Shown here in pieces: positions 42,284 to 51,363 of a stretch of 64,000 bases of DNA (position 1 is its first letter; every line of letters starts with the position of its first letter). The stretch is from Lachnospiraceae bacterium (lineage in GTDB: Bacteria; Bacillota; Clostridia; Lachnospirales; Lachnospiraceae). Both the position numbers and the translations under genes were made by a program. Under the pieces are notes generated by a model, which worked only from the letters and a program-made list of their open reading frames with translations, was not told where the DNA came from and ran no database searches. Where the stretch lies: the NCBI GenBank assembly GCA_028693165.1, contig JAQUVX010000012.1:40355-104354 (forward strand), written 5' to 3'.

Positions 42284-44665
42284 ATGATTAATGTAGTAAA
42301 AAGGGATGGGGAGATTGCGGAGTTTAGTCTGAGCAAGATTACCGATGCAATCAAAAAAGCATTTCGGGCAACCGGAAAGGATTACAACAATGAGATTCTG
42401 GAGCTGTTGTCACTGCGTGTCACGGCAGATTTCCAGGGGAAGATGAACGACGGAAGTATTTCCGTAGAGCAGATTCAGGACAGCGTAGAGCATGTGCTGG
42501 AGCAGTCAGGCTATACGGATGTGGCGAAAGCCTATATTTTGTACCGCAAACAGCGCGAGAAAATTCGCAACATGAAGACGACCATTCTGGATTACAAGGA
42601 TGTGGTCAACAGCTACGTGAAGGTAGAGGACTGGCGCGTGAAGGAGAACTCCACGGTCACCTATTCGGTCGGCGGCCTGATCTTAAGCAACTCCGGCGCG
42701 GTGACGGCCAACTACTGGCTGTCCGAGATCTACGACCATGAGATCGCGGAGGCACATCGCAATGCGGATATCCATATTCATGATTTGTCCATGCTGACCG
42801 GCTACTGTGCAGGCTGGTCCTTGAAGCAGCTTCTGGTGGAAGGTCTGGGCGGCATTCCGGGCAAGATCACCTCGGCTCCGGCGAAGCACCTCTCGGTTCT
42901 GTGCAACCAGATGGTCAACTTCCTGGGCATCATGCAGAATGAGTGGGCGGGCGCGCAGGCGTTCTCCTCGTTTGACACCTACCTGGCACCGTTTGTCAAG
43001 GCGGACAATCTGGATTACCAGGAAGTGAAGAAATGCATCGAATCCTTTATCTACGGTGTCAACACACCGAGCCGCTGGGGCACCCAGGCACCGTTCTCCA
43101 ACATTACGCTGGACTGGACCGTACCGAACGATATGGCGGAGCTTCCGGCGATCGTGGGCGGCAAGGAGATGGATTTCAAGTATAAAGACTGCAAGGCGGA
43201 GATGGACATGGTCAACCGTGCCTTCATCGAGACCATGGTGGAGGGCGATGCCAATGGCCGCGGCTTCCAGTATCCGATCCCGACCTATTCGATCACCAGA
43301 GATTTTGACTGGTCCGATACGGAGAACAACCGGCTGCTGTTTGAGATGACCTCCAAGTACGGCACACCGTATTTCTCCAACTACATCAACAGTGACATGG
43401 AGCCAAGTGACGTGCGCAGTATGTGCTGCCGTCTGAGACTGGATCTGCGGGAGCTGCGCAAGAAGACCGGCGGATTCTTCGGTTCCGGCGAGAGCACCGG
43501 TTCCGTGGGTGTCGTGACCATCAATATGCCGCGAATCGCATATCTGGCAAAGGATGAAGAGGAATTCTATGAGAGACTGAATCACATGATGGATCTTTCG
43601 GCCCGCTCCTTAAAGGTGAAGCGCGAGGTGATCACCAAGCTGCTGAAGGGTGGTCTGTATCCGTACACGAAGCGGTATCTGGGCACCTTTGAGAATCATT
43701 TTTCCACCATCGGTCTGATCGGCATGAATGAAGTGGGACTGAATGCGAAGTGGATTCAGAAGGACATGACAGATGCACAGACGCAGCAGTTTACCAAGGA
43801 CGTGCTCAATCACATGCGCGAGCGTCTGGTGAAGTATCAGGAGGAGTACGGCGATCTGTACAACCTGGAGGCGACTCCGGCAGAGTCCACCACATACCGT
43901 CTGGCAAAGCACGATGTGAAAAAGTATCCGGGCATCCGCACCGCAGGCTGCAAGGGCGATACGCCGTATTACACCAACAGCTCGCATCTTCCGGTGGATT
44001 ACACCGCGGATATCTTTGAGGCGCTGGACATCCAGGATGATCTTCAGACCCTCTATACATCGGGAACCGTATTCCATGCGTTCCTGGGCGAGAAGCTTCC
44101 GGACTGGCATGCGGCTGCGAAGCTGGTGAAGACGATCGCGGACAATTACCGGCTGCCGTATTATACGCTGTCCCCGACCTACTCGATCTGCAAGGATCAC
44201 GGCTATCTGATCGGCGAGCACAAGACCTGCCCGATCTGCGGACAGGAGGCGGAGGTTTACAGCCGCATCACCGGCTATTACCGCCCAGTCAAGAACTGGA
44301 ACGAGGGCAAGACCCAGGAATATAAGAACCGCACCAACTACGACGTGGCACATTCCGTGATCCGCAAGAACCCGGAGGCGACAAAGCAGCTGGCAGAGGC
44401 TGTGACCGGACAGAATGCCGATGCAGAAGTGGCACAGGACACGTCCGCGACCTATCTCTTCACCACCAAGACCTGCCCGAACTGCCGGATGGCGAAGGAA
44501 TTCTTGAAGGACATGGAGTATCAGGTCATCGACGCGGAGGAGAACCAGGATATGTCGGAGAAATTCGGCATCATGCAGGCTCCGACCCTGGTTGTGGTAA
44601 AAGATGGAACTGTCGAGAAATTTGTGAATGCATCGAATATTCGGAAGTATACGGAGATGAAGTAA
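42284..44665 (+). CDS. nrdD: anaerobic ribonucleoside-triphosphate reductase with fused C-terminal redoxin domain
   Basis: Class III ribonucleotide reductase, a glycyl-radical enzyme making dNTPs without oxygen. Residues 1-95 are an ATP-cone (VVKRDGEIAEFSLSKITDAI) for allosteric control. The catalytic core contains RSMCCRLRLD and TGSVGVVTINMPR; the glycyl-radical loop is RITG664YYRP, preceded by a likely zinc site (ICKDHGY...C649-P-I-C652). After it comes an extra domain of about 75 residues (720-793) with C731-P-N-C734, a thioredoxin/glutaredoxin-like fold ending in PTLVVVKDG. This suggests that the enzyme takes electrons from its own redoxin rather than from formate. The activase gene nrdG is not next to it or anywhere in the window. 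RBS AAGGAGAAG. Confidence 0.95.
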   Translation: MINVVKRDGEIAEFSLSKITDAIKKAFRATGKDYNNEILELLSLRVTADFQGKMNDGSISVEQIQDSVEHVLEQSGYTDVAKAYILYRKQREKIRNMKTTILDYKDVVNSYVKVEDWRVKENSTVTYSVGGLILSNSGAVTANYWLSEIYDHEIAEAHRNADIHIHDLSMLTGYCAGWSLKQLLVEGLGGIPGKITSAPAKHLSVLCNQMVNFLGIMQNEWAGAQAFSSFDTYLAPFVKADNLDYQEVKKCIESFIYGVNTPSRWGTQAPFSNITLDWTVPNDMAELPAIVGGKEMDFKYKDCKAEMDMVNRAFIETMVEGDANGRGFQYPIPTYSITRDFDWSDTENNRLLFEMTSKYGTPYFSNYINSDMEPSDVRSMCCRLRLDLRELRKKTGGFFGSGESTGSVGVVTINMPRIAYLAKDEEEFYERLNHMMDLSARSLKVKREVITKLLKGGLYPYTKRYLGTFENHFSTIGLIGMNEVGLNAKWIQKDMTDAQTQQFTKDVLNHMRERLVKYQEEYGDLYNLEATPAESTTYRLAKHDVKKYPGIRTAGCKGDTPYYTNSSHLPVDYTADIFEALDIQDDLQTLYTSGTVFHAFLGEKLPDWHAAAKLVKTIADNYRLPYYTLSPTYSICKDHGYLIGEHKTCPICGQEAEVYSRITGYYRPVKNWNEGKTQEYKNRTNYDVAHSVIRKNPEATKQLAEAVTGQNADAEVAQDTSATYLFTTKTCPNCRMAKEFLKDMEYQVIDAEENQDMSEKFGIMQAPTLVVVKDGTVEKFVNASNIRKYTEMK

Positions 44666-44668
44666 TAC

Positions 44669-46399
44669 ATGAACAACAAATTTCAAAAACAGTTAGAAAA
44701 GACAGCATACCGGAACATTGCAGCACTTGTTCTGGTGTGCTGCCTTATTTTCTCCGCGGCGGTGTTTGGACTGAGCCGATTGAACGACAGGTGGGGCCAG
44801 GAACGGCATCTGGATTTCCTGCGCTCCGTCTTTTCCAATATTTACGAGAATACAAACTGGTTTCTGCTGGATCAGAAGAACCAGCAGCTGTTTCTGGACT
44901 GCGTGGACGGAAAGGCGAAGGTTTCTGATGTGCAGTATGCAGTCAGCAAGCACAATGTCAGTGCGCCGGTCAGTCTGGATGTGATCCTGTCGGACGCGGA
45001 CGGAAGAAGTGTGTACAGCAGTTTTTCCGGGACGAAGGATACCATGCACCGGGAAACGTTCAACCGGATTGTCGGGGAGAATGCGGTTGCACAGCAGAAG
45101 AAGGTGTATAATGCCGTTTATTATTTCCTGGGGCCGCCGTCGGAGTATGTGTTTGCGGTGCCGCTTTACCGGGAGAACGGTGCGCTCGGAGGCTTTATTA
45201 CGGCTTACTTGGACGGCAATGACTGGAGCCGTCTGTTCTCCGGGTATCAGTATGACAGCATCATCACCAGCGGCAGCGGTGACGTGATCTTCTTTACCAA
45301 CAGTGCGTTTTTACAGGGCGCATCGTTGAACAAATTCACGGAGGAGCGGGAGCGCCATGTGATTTCCATCGATAAGACGGCGTATCTGACCGGGGCGAGA
45401 ACCATGGCGAAAGAAAATGCGGTTCTGTATTCCTTTATCTATCAGCCGGACAATGGCCGGTATCTGGCGTCGGGAATCGCGGCGATTCTGATCCTGGGTC
45501 TGGTCTGGTATGTGATGTTTCGCAGAATGTCTCACGCGATGGCGGAGAAGACGGCACATTCAGTGGGCGAGCTGGTGGATGAGATCCGCGTGATCCGCCA
45601 TGGCGACAATCAGCACGAGATTCAGATCCATACAGGGGATGAGTTTGAGGAGATCGCAAGCCAGATCAACCGGATGGTCAAGAGCATCAATGAGCTGAAT
45701 GGCCACAACACAGAGCTGATCCGAATCAACAGCGCCATGGAGATCCGCAATCTGCAGGCGCAGATCAACCCGCATTTTATCTACAATACCCTGGACAATA
45801 TCCGTTATCTGATCGCTTCGGAACCGCTGCGGGCCTCTGCGATGATCGAGAAATTCACGCGGATTCTGCGCTACAGCATCAACAACACGAAGCAGAATGT
45901 GCAGCTTGAGGAGGATCTTCGCTACATTCAGGATTATCTTTACATTCAAGGGACGCGCTTCGGCGACCGTTTCCTCTGCTCCATGGAGATTGAGGAGGAC
46001 TGCAAACGCTATATGGTTCCCAAGCTGCTGCTTCAGCCATTTTTGGAGAACAGCATCAAGTATGGCTTTAAGAAAAAGATGGAGATCGAGGTGTGGATTC
46101 GGGGCTGGACGGAGCGGGATTATCTCTACCTCTCCGTGGAGGACAACGGATTCGGGGTGCCACGGGCCATGCTTGAGACCCTGCGGGCCATGGTAAACTC
46201 TGCGGAACGGCACACGGAACACAATGGGCTCCAGAATGTCGCGAGGCGGCTGACACTGGAATACGGCGAGGAGAGCTGTATCTTCATCGACAGTGCAGAG
46301 GGAGAGTATTTTAAAGTGACGGCGAAGCTAAAGTGCAGGGACGTGGCAGAGATGTGGGCGTTGGACAACCGGGAGGAGGAACGGACGTGTACAAGGTAA
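44669..46399 (+). CDS. YesM-type sensor histidine kinase
   Basis: A 576-residue membrane kinase of the class found beside AraC-type response regulators. Membrane helices at about 19-37 and 270-290 flank an extracellular sensor domain of about 230 residues; a HAMP-like region follows (VDEIRVIRHGDNQHEI). The His_kinase motif is LQAQINPHFIYNTLDNIR with phospho-His369, and the ATPase part has LLLQPFLENSIKYGF and DNGFGVP. It starts 3 bases after nrdD but has only a weak ribosome binding site; its partner regulator overlaps its 3' end. It likely senses the ligand imported by the ABC system downstream. Confidence 0.92.
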   Translation: MNNKFQKQLEKTAYRNIAALVLVCCLIFSAAVFGLSRLNDRWGQERHLDFLRSVFSNIYENTNWFLLDQKNQQLFLDCVDGKAKVSDVQYAVSKHNVSAPVSLDVILSDADGRSVYSSFSGTKDTMHRETFNRIVGENAVAQQKKVYNAVYYFLGPPSEYVFAVPLYRENGALGGFITAYLDGNDWSRLFSGYQYDSIITSGSGDVIFFTNSAFLQGASLNKFTEERERHVISIDKTAYLTGARTMAKENAVLYSFIYQPDNGRYLASGIAAILILGLVWYVMFRRMSHAMAEKTAHSVGELVDEIRVIRHGDNQHEIQIHTGDEFEEIASQINRMVKSINELNGHNTELIRINSAMEIRNLQAQINPHFIYNTLDNIRYLIASEPLRASAMIEKFTRILRYSINNTKQNVQLEEDLRYIQDYLYIQGTRFGDRFLCSMEIEEDCKRYMVPKLLLQPFLENSIKYGFKKKMEIEVWIRGWTERDYLYLSVEDNGFGVPRAMLETLRAMVNSAERHTEHNGLQNVARRLTLEYGEESCIFIDSAEGEYFKVTAKLKCRDVAEMWALDNREEERTCTR

Positions 46400-47154
46400 T
46401 TGTGGTGGAAGACGAGGACATCATCCGGCGGGGAATCTGCCTGTCGGTTCCCTGGGAGGAAGCGGGATGCCATGTGATCGGGGAGGCGCGCAACGGGGAA
46501 GAGGGCGAGGCGCTGATCCGGAAGGAGAAGCCGGACATCGTGATCACGGATATCAATATGCCGGTCATGGATGGATTGCAGATGATCGCCGAAACAAAAT
46601 GTGAATTTGATTATGTCGCCATCATTCTGACGGGGTACTCGGATTTTGAATATGCAAGGGAGGCCATCAAAAACGGCGTGTCGGACTATGTGATGAAGCC
46701 GCTTGACATGGAGGAGATGAAGGAAGCGCTGGGGCGGGCGGTTCTGGAGGCGGACAAAATCCGGATTCTGCGCAGGCAGAGCGAGCAGACGGCGGAGCTT
46801 CAGAAGCTGACGCTGCTTGACGGGCAGGAGCGTCAGGGAAAAGACGACCCGGTGGTCACGGAGATCCTGGACTTTGTGGAACAGGAGTATGCGAGGAAGG
46901 TCACTCTGGCGGATCTGGTGGAAAGGCTGCATTATTCGGAGCGGTATTTAAACCAGAAGTTTCAGAAGGCCATGAACACGACCATCATCGAGTATCTGAA
47001 CCGCTACCGGATCCAGAAGGCACTGACCCTTCTGCGGGAGACGGACACGCCGCTGTCTGATATCGGCTGGCAGTGCGGTGTCGGCGATTACAAATATTTC
47101 AACCATGTATTTCGAAAATATGTGGGATGTTCCCCAAAAGAATACAGAGGATAA
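46387..47154 (+). CDS. YesN-type response regulator (receiver plus AraC-type HTH)
   Basis: A 255-residue regulator: receiver domain with Asp55 (IVITDINMPVMDG) and a C-terminal AraC-type DNA-binding domain (VTLADLVERLHYSERYLNQKFQKA... IGWQCGVGDYKYFNHVFRKYVGCSPKEYR). GTG 46387 is the likely start, preceded by GGGAGGAGGAAC, and lies 13 bases inside the kinase gene. The expected targets are the promoter at 47231 and the transporter genes behind it, whose weak -35 suits an activator. Confidence 0.92.
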   Translation: MYKVIVVEDEDIIRRGICLSVPWEEAGCHVIGEARNGEEGEALIRKEKPDIVITDINMPVMDGLQMIAETKCEFDYVAIILTGYSDFEYAREAIKNGVSDYVMKPLDMEEMKEALGRAVLEADKIRILRRQSEQTAELQKLTLLDGQERQGKDDPVVTEILDFVEQEYARKVTLADLVERLHYSERYLNQKFQKAMNTTIIEYLNRYRIQKALTLLRETDTPLSDIGWQCGVGDYKYFNHVFRKYVGCSPKEYRG

Positions 47155-47158
47155 CCAT

Positions 47159-47192
47159 AAAAAGGAAAAATAGTTCGCTATTTTTCCTTTTT
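47159..47192 (+). terminator. terminator after the two-component genes
   Basis: Perfect 15-bp stem AAAAAGGAAAAATAG (47159-47173) with CTATTTTTCCTTTTT (47178-47192) around a UUCG tetraloop, with T residues in the distal arm. Confidence 0.85.
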
Positions 47193-47230
47193 GTTCCAGA
47201 AAATCGGTATTTTGCACAAAACAAAACGTT

Positions 47231-47236
47231 TATAAT
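47231..47236 (+). promoter_or_regulatory. -10 of the ABC importer promoter
   Basis: TATAAT at 47231-47236, 74 bases before the binder start codon. The best upstream hexamer at proper distance (GGTATT) is poor, which points to activation by the neighbouring AraC-type regulator. Confidence 0.5.
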
Positions 47237-47309
47237 GCAATTATCAGGTAATAAATACGCAGTGCATCTGAGAACAGAAGGGTGCTGCGGACAAAAAGGA
47301 GGATGTATC

Positions 47310-48425
47310 ATGAGAAACATGAAAAAAGTTGGAGCAGTTATGATGTCCATGGTCATGGTGGGGAGTCTGACGGCCTGCGGCGGATCCAAGAGCGCAGAAC
47401 CGGCAGCCACAGCAGCACCGGCTGAGACCACAGCGGCAGCCAGTGAGGCAGCAGGCAGTGAAGCAGCAACCGAAGCAGCAAAGCAGGGCGGCGGTGAGCT
47501 GGTTGTGTATTCTCCGAACTCAGAGGGTCTCATCAATGCGACCATTCCGTTATTCGAAGAGAAATACGGCGTGAAGGTGGAGCTGATTCAGGCAGGCACC
47601 GGCGAGCTGGTTAAGAGAATTCAGTCCGAGAAGGAAGATCCGTATGCAGACGTACTGTTTGGCGGTTCCTGGTCTCTGATGTATGACAATGAAGATCTGT
47701 GGGAGCCATATGTATCCGCAAACGACGGCGAGCTGATCAATGCGTATAAGAATACCTGCGGATTCATTACCGGCAATGTTTTGGACGGCAGCGTGATTCT
47801 GGTCAATACCGACTTGATCGGTGATATCCCGGTAGAAGGTTATGCAGATCTTCTGAATCCGGAGCTGAAGGGCAAGATTGCAACGGCAGATCCGGCAAAC
47901 TCTTCTTCCGCATTTGCACATCTGACCAATATGCTGCTTGCAATGGGCGGCTACGAGGACGATAACGCATGGAAATATGTAGAAGATCTGTTCACAAATG
48001 TGGACGGCAAGATCAGCGAGGGTTCCGGCGCGGTTTACAAAGGCGTGGCAGACGGCGAGTATGTAGTGGGCCTGTCCTATGAGGATCCGTGTGCACAGCT
48101 GGTTCGTGACGGCGCACCGGTCAAGATCATATACCCGAAAGAAGGAACCGTATTCCTTCCGGCTTCTGCAACCATCATCAAAGGTGCGAAGAACATGGAT
48201 AATGCAAAATTGTTCATCGATTTCATCACAAGTGAAGAAGTACAGAATATCTGGGGAACCACTCTGACCAACCGTCCGGTACTGAAGGATGCACAGACCA
48301 GCGATTTCATGACTCCAATGTCTGACATCAAGGTAATCGAAGAGGATATCCCATATGTAAGCTCTCACAAACAGGATCTGGTAGACAAGTACATGGATAT
48401 CTTTACCAGCATTCAGAGCCGATAA
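47310..48425 (+). CDS. ABC transporter substrate-binding lipoprotein, iron/hexose-phosphate type
   Basis: A 371-residue extracellular binding lipoprotein (lipobox LTAC near residue 22, then an Ala/Glu-rich linker). The mature part is a type II periplasmic-binding fold of the FbpA/AfuA/PhnS-like group, beginning GELVVYSPNSEGLINATIPLFEEKYGVKVE and containing DVLFGGSWSLMY. Members bind ferric iron, hexose phosphates or aminoethylphosphonate. I see no cluster of Tyr that would mark a ferric-iron binder with certainty. ATG 47310 follows AAAAAGGAGG; the longer frame upstream would bury the signal peptide. Control by the YesM/YesN pair favours an organic ligand. Confidence 0.9.
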   Translation: MRNMKKVGAVMMSMVMVGSLTACGGSKSAEPAATAAPAETTAAASEAAGSEAATEAAKQGGGELVVYSPNSEGLINATIPLFEEKYGVKVELIQAGTGELVKRIQSEKEDPYADVLFGGSWSLMYDNEDLWEPYVSANDGELINAYKNTCGFITGNVLDGSVILVNTDLIGDIPVEGYADLLNPELKGKIATADPANSSSAFAHLTNMLLAMGGYEDDNAWKYVEDLFTNVDGKISEGSGAVYKGVADGEYVVGLSYEDPCAQLVRDGAPVKIIYPKEGTVFLPASATIIKGAKNMDNAKLFIDFITSEEVQNIWGTTLTNRPVLKDAQTSDFMTPMSDIKVIEEDIPYVSSHKQDLVDKYMDIFTSIQSR

Positions 48426-48465
48426 AATCATGCGAAGACATGAAATCAGAACATAGTCAAAGTAG

Positions 48466-48495
48466 ATCGGCAGCCTGCAAACGCGGACTGCCGAT
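48466..48495 (+). promoter_or_regulatory. intercistronic hairpin between binder and ATPase genes
   Basis: ATCGGCAG (48466-48473) and CTGCCGAT (48488-48495) form a perfect 8-bp stem with a 14-base loop and only a weak T/A-rich tail (TGTAAAAAAC). It should lower, not abolish, transcription into the ATPase and permease genes so that binder is made in excess. Confidence 0.6.
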
Positions 48496-48531
48496 TGTAA
48501 AAAACAAATCCGTTTTGACCTGGAGGATAAT

Positions 48532-49617
48532 ATGAGTAAGATCGTGATTAGAGACGCAGTAAAAAAATACGGAGACAACACCGTGATTCCGGACTTGAGC
48601 GCGGAAATTAAGGACGGGGAACTGTTTACCCTTTTAGGTCCCTCCGGATGTGGAAAGACCACACTTCTCCGTATGATTGCAGGATTTAACTCCATTGAAG
48701 GTGGAGATTTCTATTTTAATGAGACAAGAATCAATGATATGGATCCGAGCAAGCGAAACATTGGCATGGTGTTCCAGAACTACGCCATCTTCCCAAACAT
48801 GAGTGTCCGGGATAATGTGGCGTTCGGTTTAAAGAACCGGAAGTTGGATAAGGATACCATCCAGAAGCGGACGGACGAATATCTGAATCTGATGCAGATT
48901 TCCCAGTTTTCAGAGCGTATGCCGAATCAGCTTTCCGGCGGTCAGCAGCAGCGTGTGGCCCTGGCCCGTGCTCTGGTCATCTCCCCGGATGTGCTTCTGA
49001 TGGATGAGCCGCTGTCCAATCTGGATGCGAAGCTTCGCCTGGAGATGCGGCGTGTCATCCGCCATACCCAGCAGAACGTCGGGATCACAACGGTCTACGT
49101 CACCCATGATCAGGAAGAAGCCATGGCGATCAGCGATACGATCGCCGTCATGAAGGATGGCGTGATTCAGCACATCGGCACGCCGAAGGATATCTACCAG
49201 AGACCGAAGAATGTCTTCGTTGCAACCTTTATCGGCCGCACCAACATGGTGCCGGCGCGGGTGGAGAACGGCAGCGTCGTCTTCGGAAACGGCTACCGGG
49301 TCGCGATTGGCGGACTGAAGAATGCGAAGGATCAGGAGGTTCAGTGTTCCATCCGTCCTGAGGAATTTATCATCAACGCCAACGGCAAAGAGGGCATACA
49401 CGGAACGGTGCGGGAGTACACCTATCTGGGACTGAACACACACTATTATGTGGAGACCGAGGACGGAACGTCGGTGGAGATCATCGAGGAGTCGTCGATC
49501 GAGGATGAGTTAAAGCCGGGCCAGCAGGTGGTTCTGGAAATCAAGGCGCAGAAGGTCAATGTGTTCACGAAGGATGGAAGCTGCAATCTGGTGAGGGGTG
49601 AGGCATATGAAGGATAA
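48532..49617 (+). CDS. ABC transporter ATP-binding protein (FbpC/PotA-like)
   Basis: A 361-residue ATPase of the type with a C-terminal regulatory TOBE domain. Motifs: Walker A GPSGCGKTT, Q-loop VFQNYAIFPNMSV, signature LSGGQQQR, Walker B VLLMDEPLSNLDAKLR, switch THDQEEAM. The C-terminal 120 residues (VFVATFIGRTNMVPARV...CSIRPEEF) match TOBE-containing ferric or phosphonate-type importers. GGAGGATAAT precedes ATG 48532. It overlaps the permease gene by 11 bases. Confidence 0.93.
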   Translation: MSKIVIRDAVKKYGDNTVIPDLSAEIKDGELFTLLGPSGCGKTTLLRMIAGFNSIEGGDFYFNETRINDMDPSKRNIGMVFQNYAIFPNMSVRDNVAFGLKNRKLDKDTIQKRTDEYLNLMQISQFSERMPNQLSGGQQQRVALARALVISPDVLLMDEPLSNLDAKLRLEMRRVIRHTQQNVGITTVYVTHDQEEAMAISDTIAVMKDGVIQHIGTPKDIYQRPKNVFVATFIGRTNMVPARVENGSVVFGNGYRVAIGGLKNAKDQEVQCSIRPEEFIINANGKEGIHGTVREYTYLGLNTHYYVETEDGTSVEIIEESSIEDELKPGQQVVLEIKAQKVNVFTKDGSCNLVRGEAYEG

Positions 49618-51262
49618 CAATAAATTCCGTCTGGATATCTGGGGATGCATCACACTTGGAATCATTGCGGCCTATTTACTGTTTATGATTTACCCCATGG
49701 CGCATCTGATCCAGCAGTCTGTCCTGGATCCAAAGACCGGACAGTTCAGCATGACAAATTTCCAGAAATTCTTTTCCAAGAGTTACTATTTTGATACGTT
49801 GTTCAACAGCTTTAAGGTATCCATCGTGGCGACGGTTCTGTCCATCTCTATCGGAACTCCGCTGGCCTACATCTTTTCGAGATATAAGATCTATGGCAAA
49901 CCGGTTTTGAGCATTCTGATTGTGGTCGCGTCCATGTCGGCCCCGTTCATCGGAGCTTACTCCTGGATCCTGCTTCTGGGCAGAAGCGGTGTGATCACCA
50001 CGTTTTTCAAAAAGTTCGGTATCCTGATCCCGGATATTTACGGGTTCTGGGGCATCGTGCTGGTCATGACGCTTCAGCTTTTCCCGCTGGTCTTTCTGTA
50101 TGCGCGGGGAGCGCTGAAAAACATCGACAATTCGCTGATTGAGGCGGCCAACAATCTGGGCTGCTCCGGCTTAAAGTGCTTTTTCAAGGTCGTGATTCCA
50201 CTGATCATGCCGACTCTTTTGGCGGCGGCGCTGCTGGTATTTATGAGATCCTTTGCAGATTTCGGTACTCCGATGCTGATCGGTGAAGGCTACCGTACCT
50301 TCCCGGTCGTGCTGTACAGTGAGTTCATCAATGAGGTGGGCGGAAATGACGGATTTGCTGCCGCCATCGCCGTGATCGCGATCATCGTAACCACGGTGGT
50401 ATTTCTGGCACAGAAATACGTTTCCAACAAGAATGCATTTTCCTTAAATGCGCTGCATCCCATGGAGGAGATGGAGGCGAAGAAGGGAGTCAAGGTCTTT
50501 GTGCACCTGTTCTCCTATCTGGTCATCGGCATTGCGATTCTGCCGCAGCTTTACGTGACCTATACCTCCTTTAAGAACACGGAGGGAAAGATCTTTAAGC
50601 CGGGCTACTCGTTCCAAAGCTATGCGTCCGCGTTTGGAAAGCTGGGGCGCAGTATCCAGAATACGTTGGTGATCCCGATTCTGGCGCTGGTGGTCATCGT
50701 GTTTCTGGCCGTGCTGATCGCCTACCTGGTAGTCCGCAGAAGAAATATGCTGACCGGTGCTGTGGATGTCATCTCCATGATTCCCTACATTGTGCCGGGC
50801 ACCGTACTTGGTATCGCACTTCTGACCGGCTTTAACAAGCGGCCGCTGCTGCTCAGCGGAACGATGCTGATCATGGTGGTGGCGCTGGTAATCCGGCGTC
50901 TTCCCTACACGATCCGTTCATCGGTGGCAATCTTGCAGCAGATTCCGATGAGTATCGAGGAGGCGGCGATTTCTCTGGGTGCCTCCAAGATGAAATCGTT
51001 CTTCCGGGTCACGGTTCCCATGATGACGGCCGGCATCGTATCCGGCGCGATCTTAAGCTGGGTTACGATGATCAGTGAGCTGTCTACGGCGATTATTCTG
51101 TACACCGGCAAGACCAAGACGCTGACGGTTGCGGTTTATACGGAGGTTATCCGCGGAAACTACGGCATCGCGGCGGCATTGTCCACGATTCTGACCGTGC
51201 TGACGGTGGCATCCCTGCTCTTGTTCAACCGCGTGAACGGCGGCAAGGATCTGAGCCTGTAA
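49607..51262 (+). CDS. ABC transporter permease, fused two-domain FbpB type
   Basis: A 551-residue permease with about 12 membrane helices and two BPD_transp_1 domains in one chain, each with its EAA loop (EAANNLGCSGLKCFFKVVIPLI in the first half; EAAISLGASKMKSFFRVTVPMM in the second). This double-domain design is typical of the FbpB/AfuB/PhnT-like group, so no second permease gene is needed. ATG 49607 (MKDNNKFRLD) is chosen over GTG 49598. The importer consists of this gene, the ATPase and the binder at 47310. Confidence 0.93.
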   Translation: MKDNNKFRLDIWGCITLGIIAAYLLFMIYPMAHLIQQSVLDPKTGQFSMTNFQKFFSKSYYFDTLFNSFKVSIVATVLSISIGTPLAYIFSRYKIYGKPVLSILIVVASMSAPFIGAYSWILLLGRSGVITTFFKKFGILIPDIYGFWGIVLVMTLQLFPLVFLYARGALKNIDNSLIEAANNLGCSGLKCFFKVVIPLIMPTLLAAALLVFMRSFADFGTPMLIGEGYRTFPVVLYSEFINEVGGNDGFAAAIAVIAIIVTTVVFLAQKYVSNKNAFSLNALHPMEEMEAKKGVKVFVHLFSYLVIGIAILPQLYVTYTSFKNTEGKIFKPGYSFQSYASAFGKLGRSIQNTLVIPILALVVIVFLAVLIAYLVVRRRNMLTGAVDVISMIPYIVPGTVLGIALLTGFNKRPLLLSGTMLIMVVALVIRRLPYTIRSSVAILQQIPMSIEEAAISLGASKMKSFFRVTVPMMTAGIVSGAILSWVTMISELSTAIILYTGKTKTLTVAVYTEVIRGNYGIAAALSTILTVLTVASLLLFNRVNGGKDLSL

Positions 51263-51298
51263 GAGATACGGAGATAAAATTTCACAGAGACAAAAAGC

Positions 51299-51337
51299 AA
51301 GGTGCAGATCAGGCGAAATATGCCGCGTCTGCACCTT
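51299..51337. terminator. bidirectional terminator between convergent genes
   Basis: Perfect 10-bp stem AAGGTGCAGA (51299-51308) and TCTGCACCTT (51328-51337). On the minus strand it is followed by GCTTTTTG, so it best serves the SpoIID-like gene, and it may also stop read-through from the permease gene. Confidence 0.7.
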
Positions 51338-51363
51338 ATCTGCACCCTGTCTAAATGGCGATT

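Noticed and set aside
47073-47309. N-terminal extension of the binder at 47310
   Set aside because: It would start inside the response-regulator gene, run through a terminator and promoter, and bury the lipoprotein signal.
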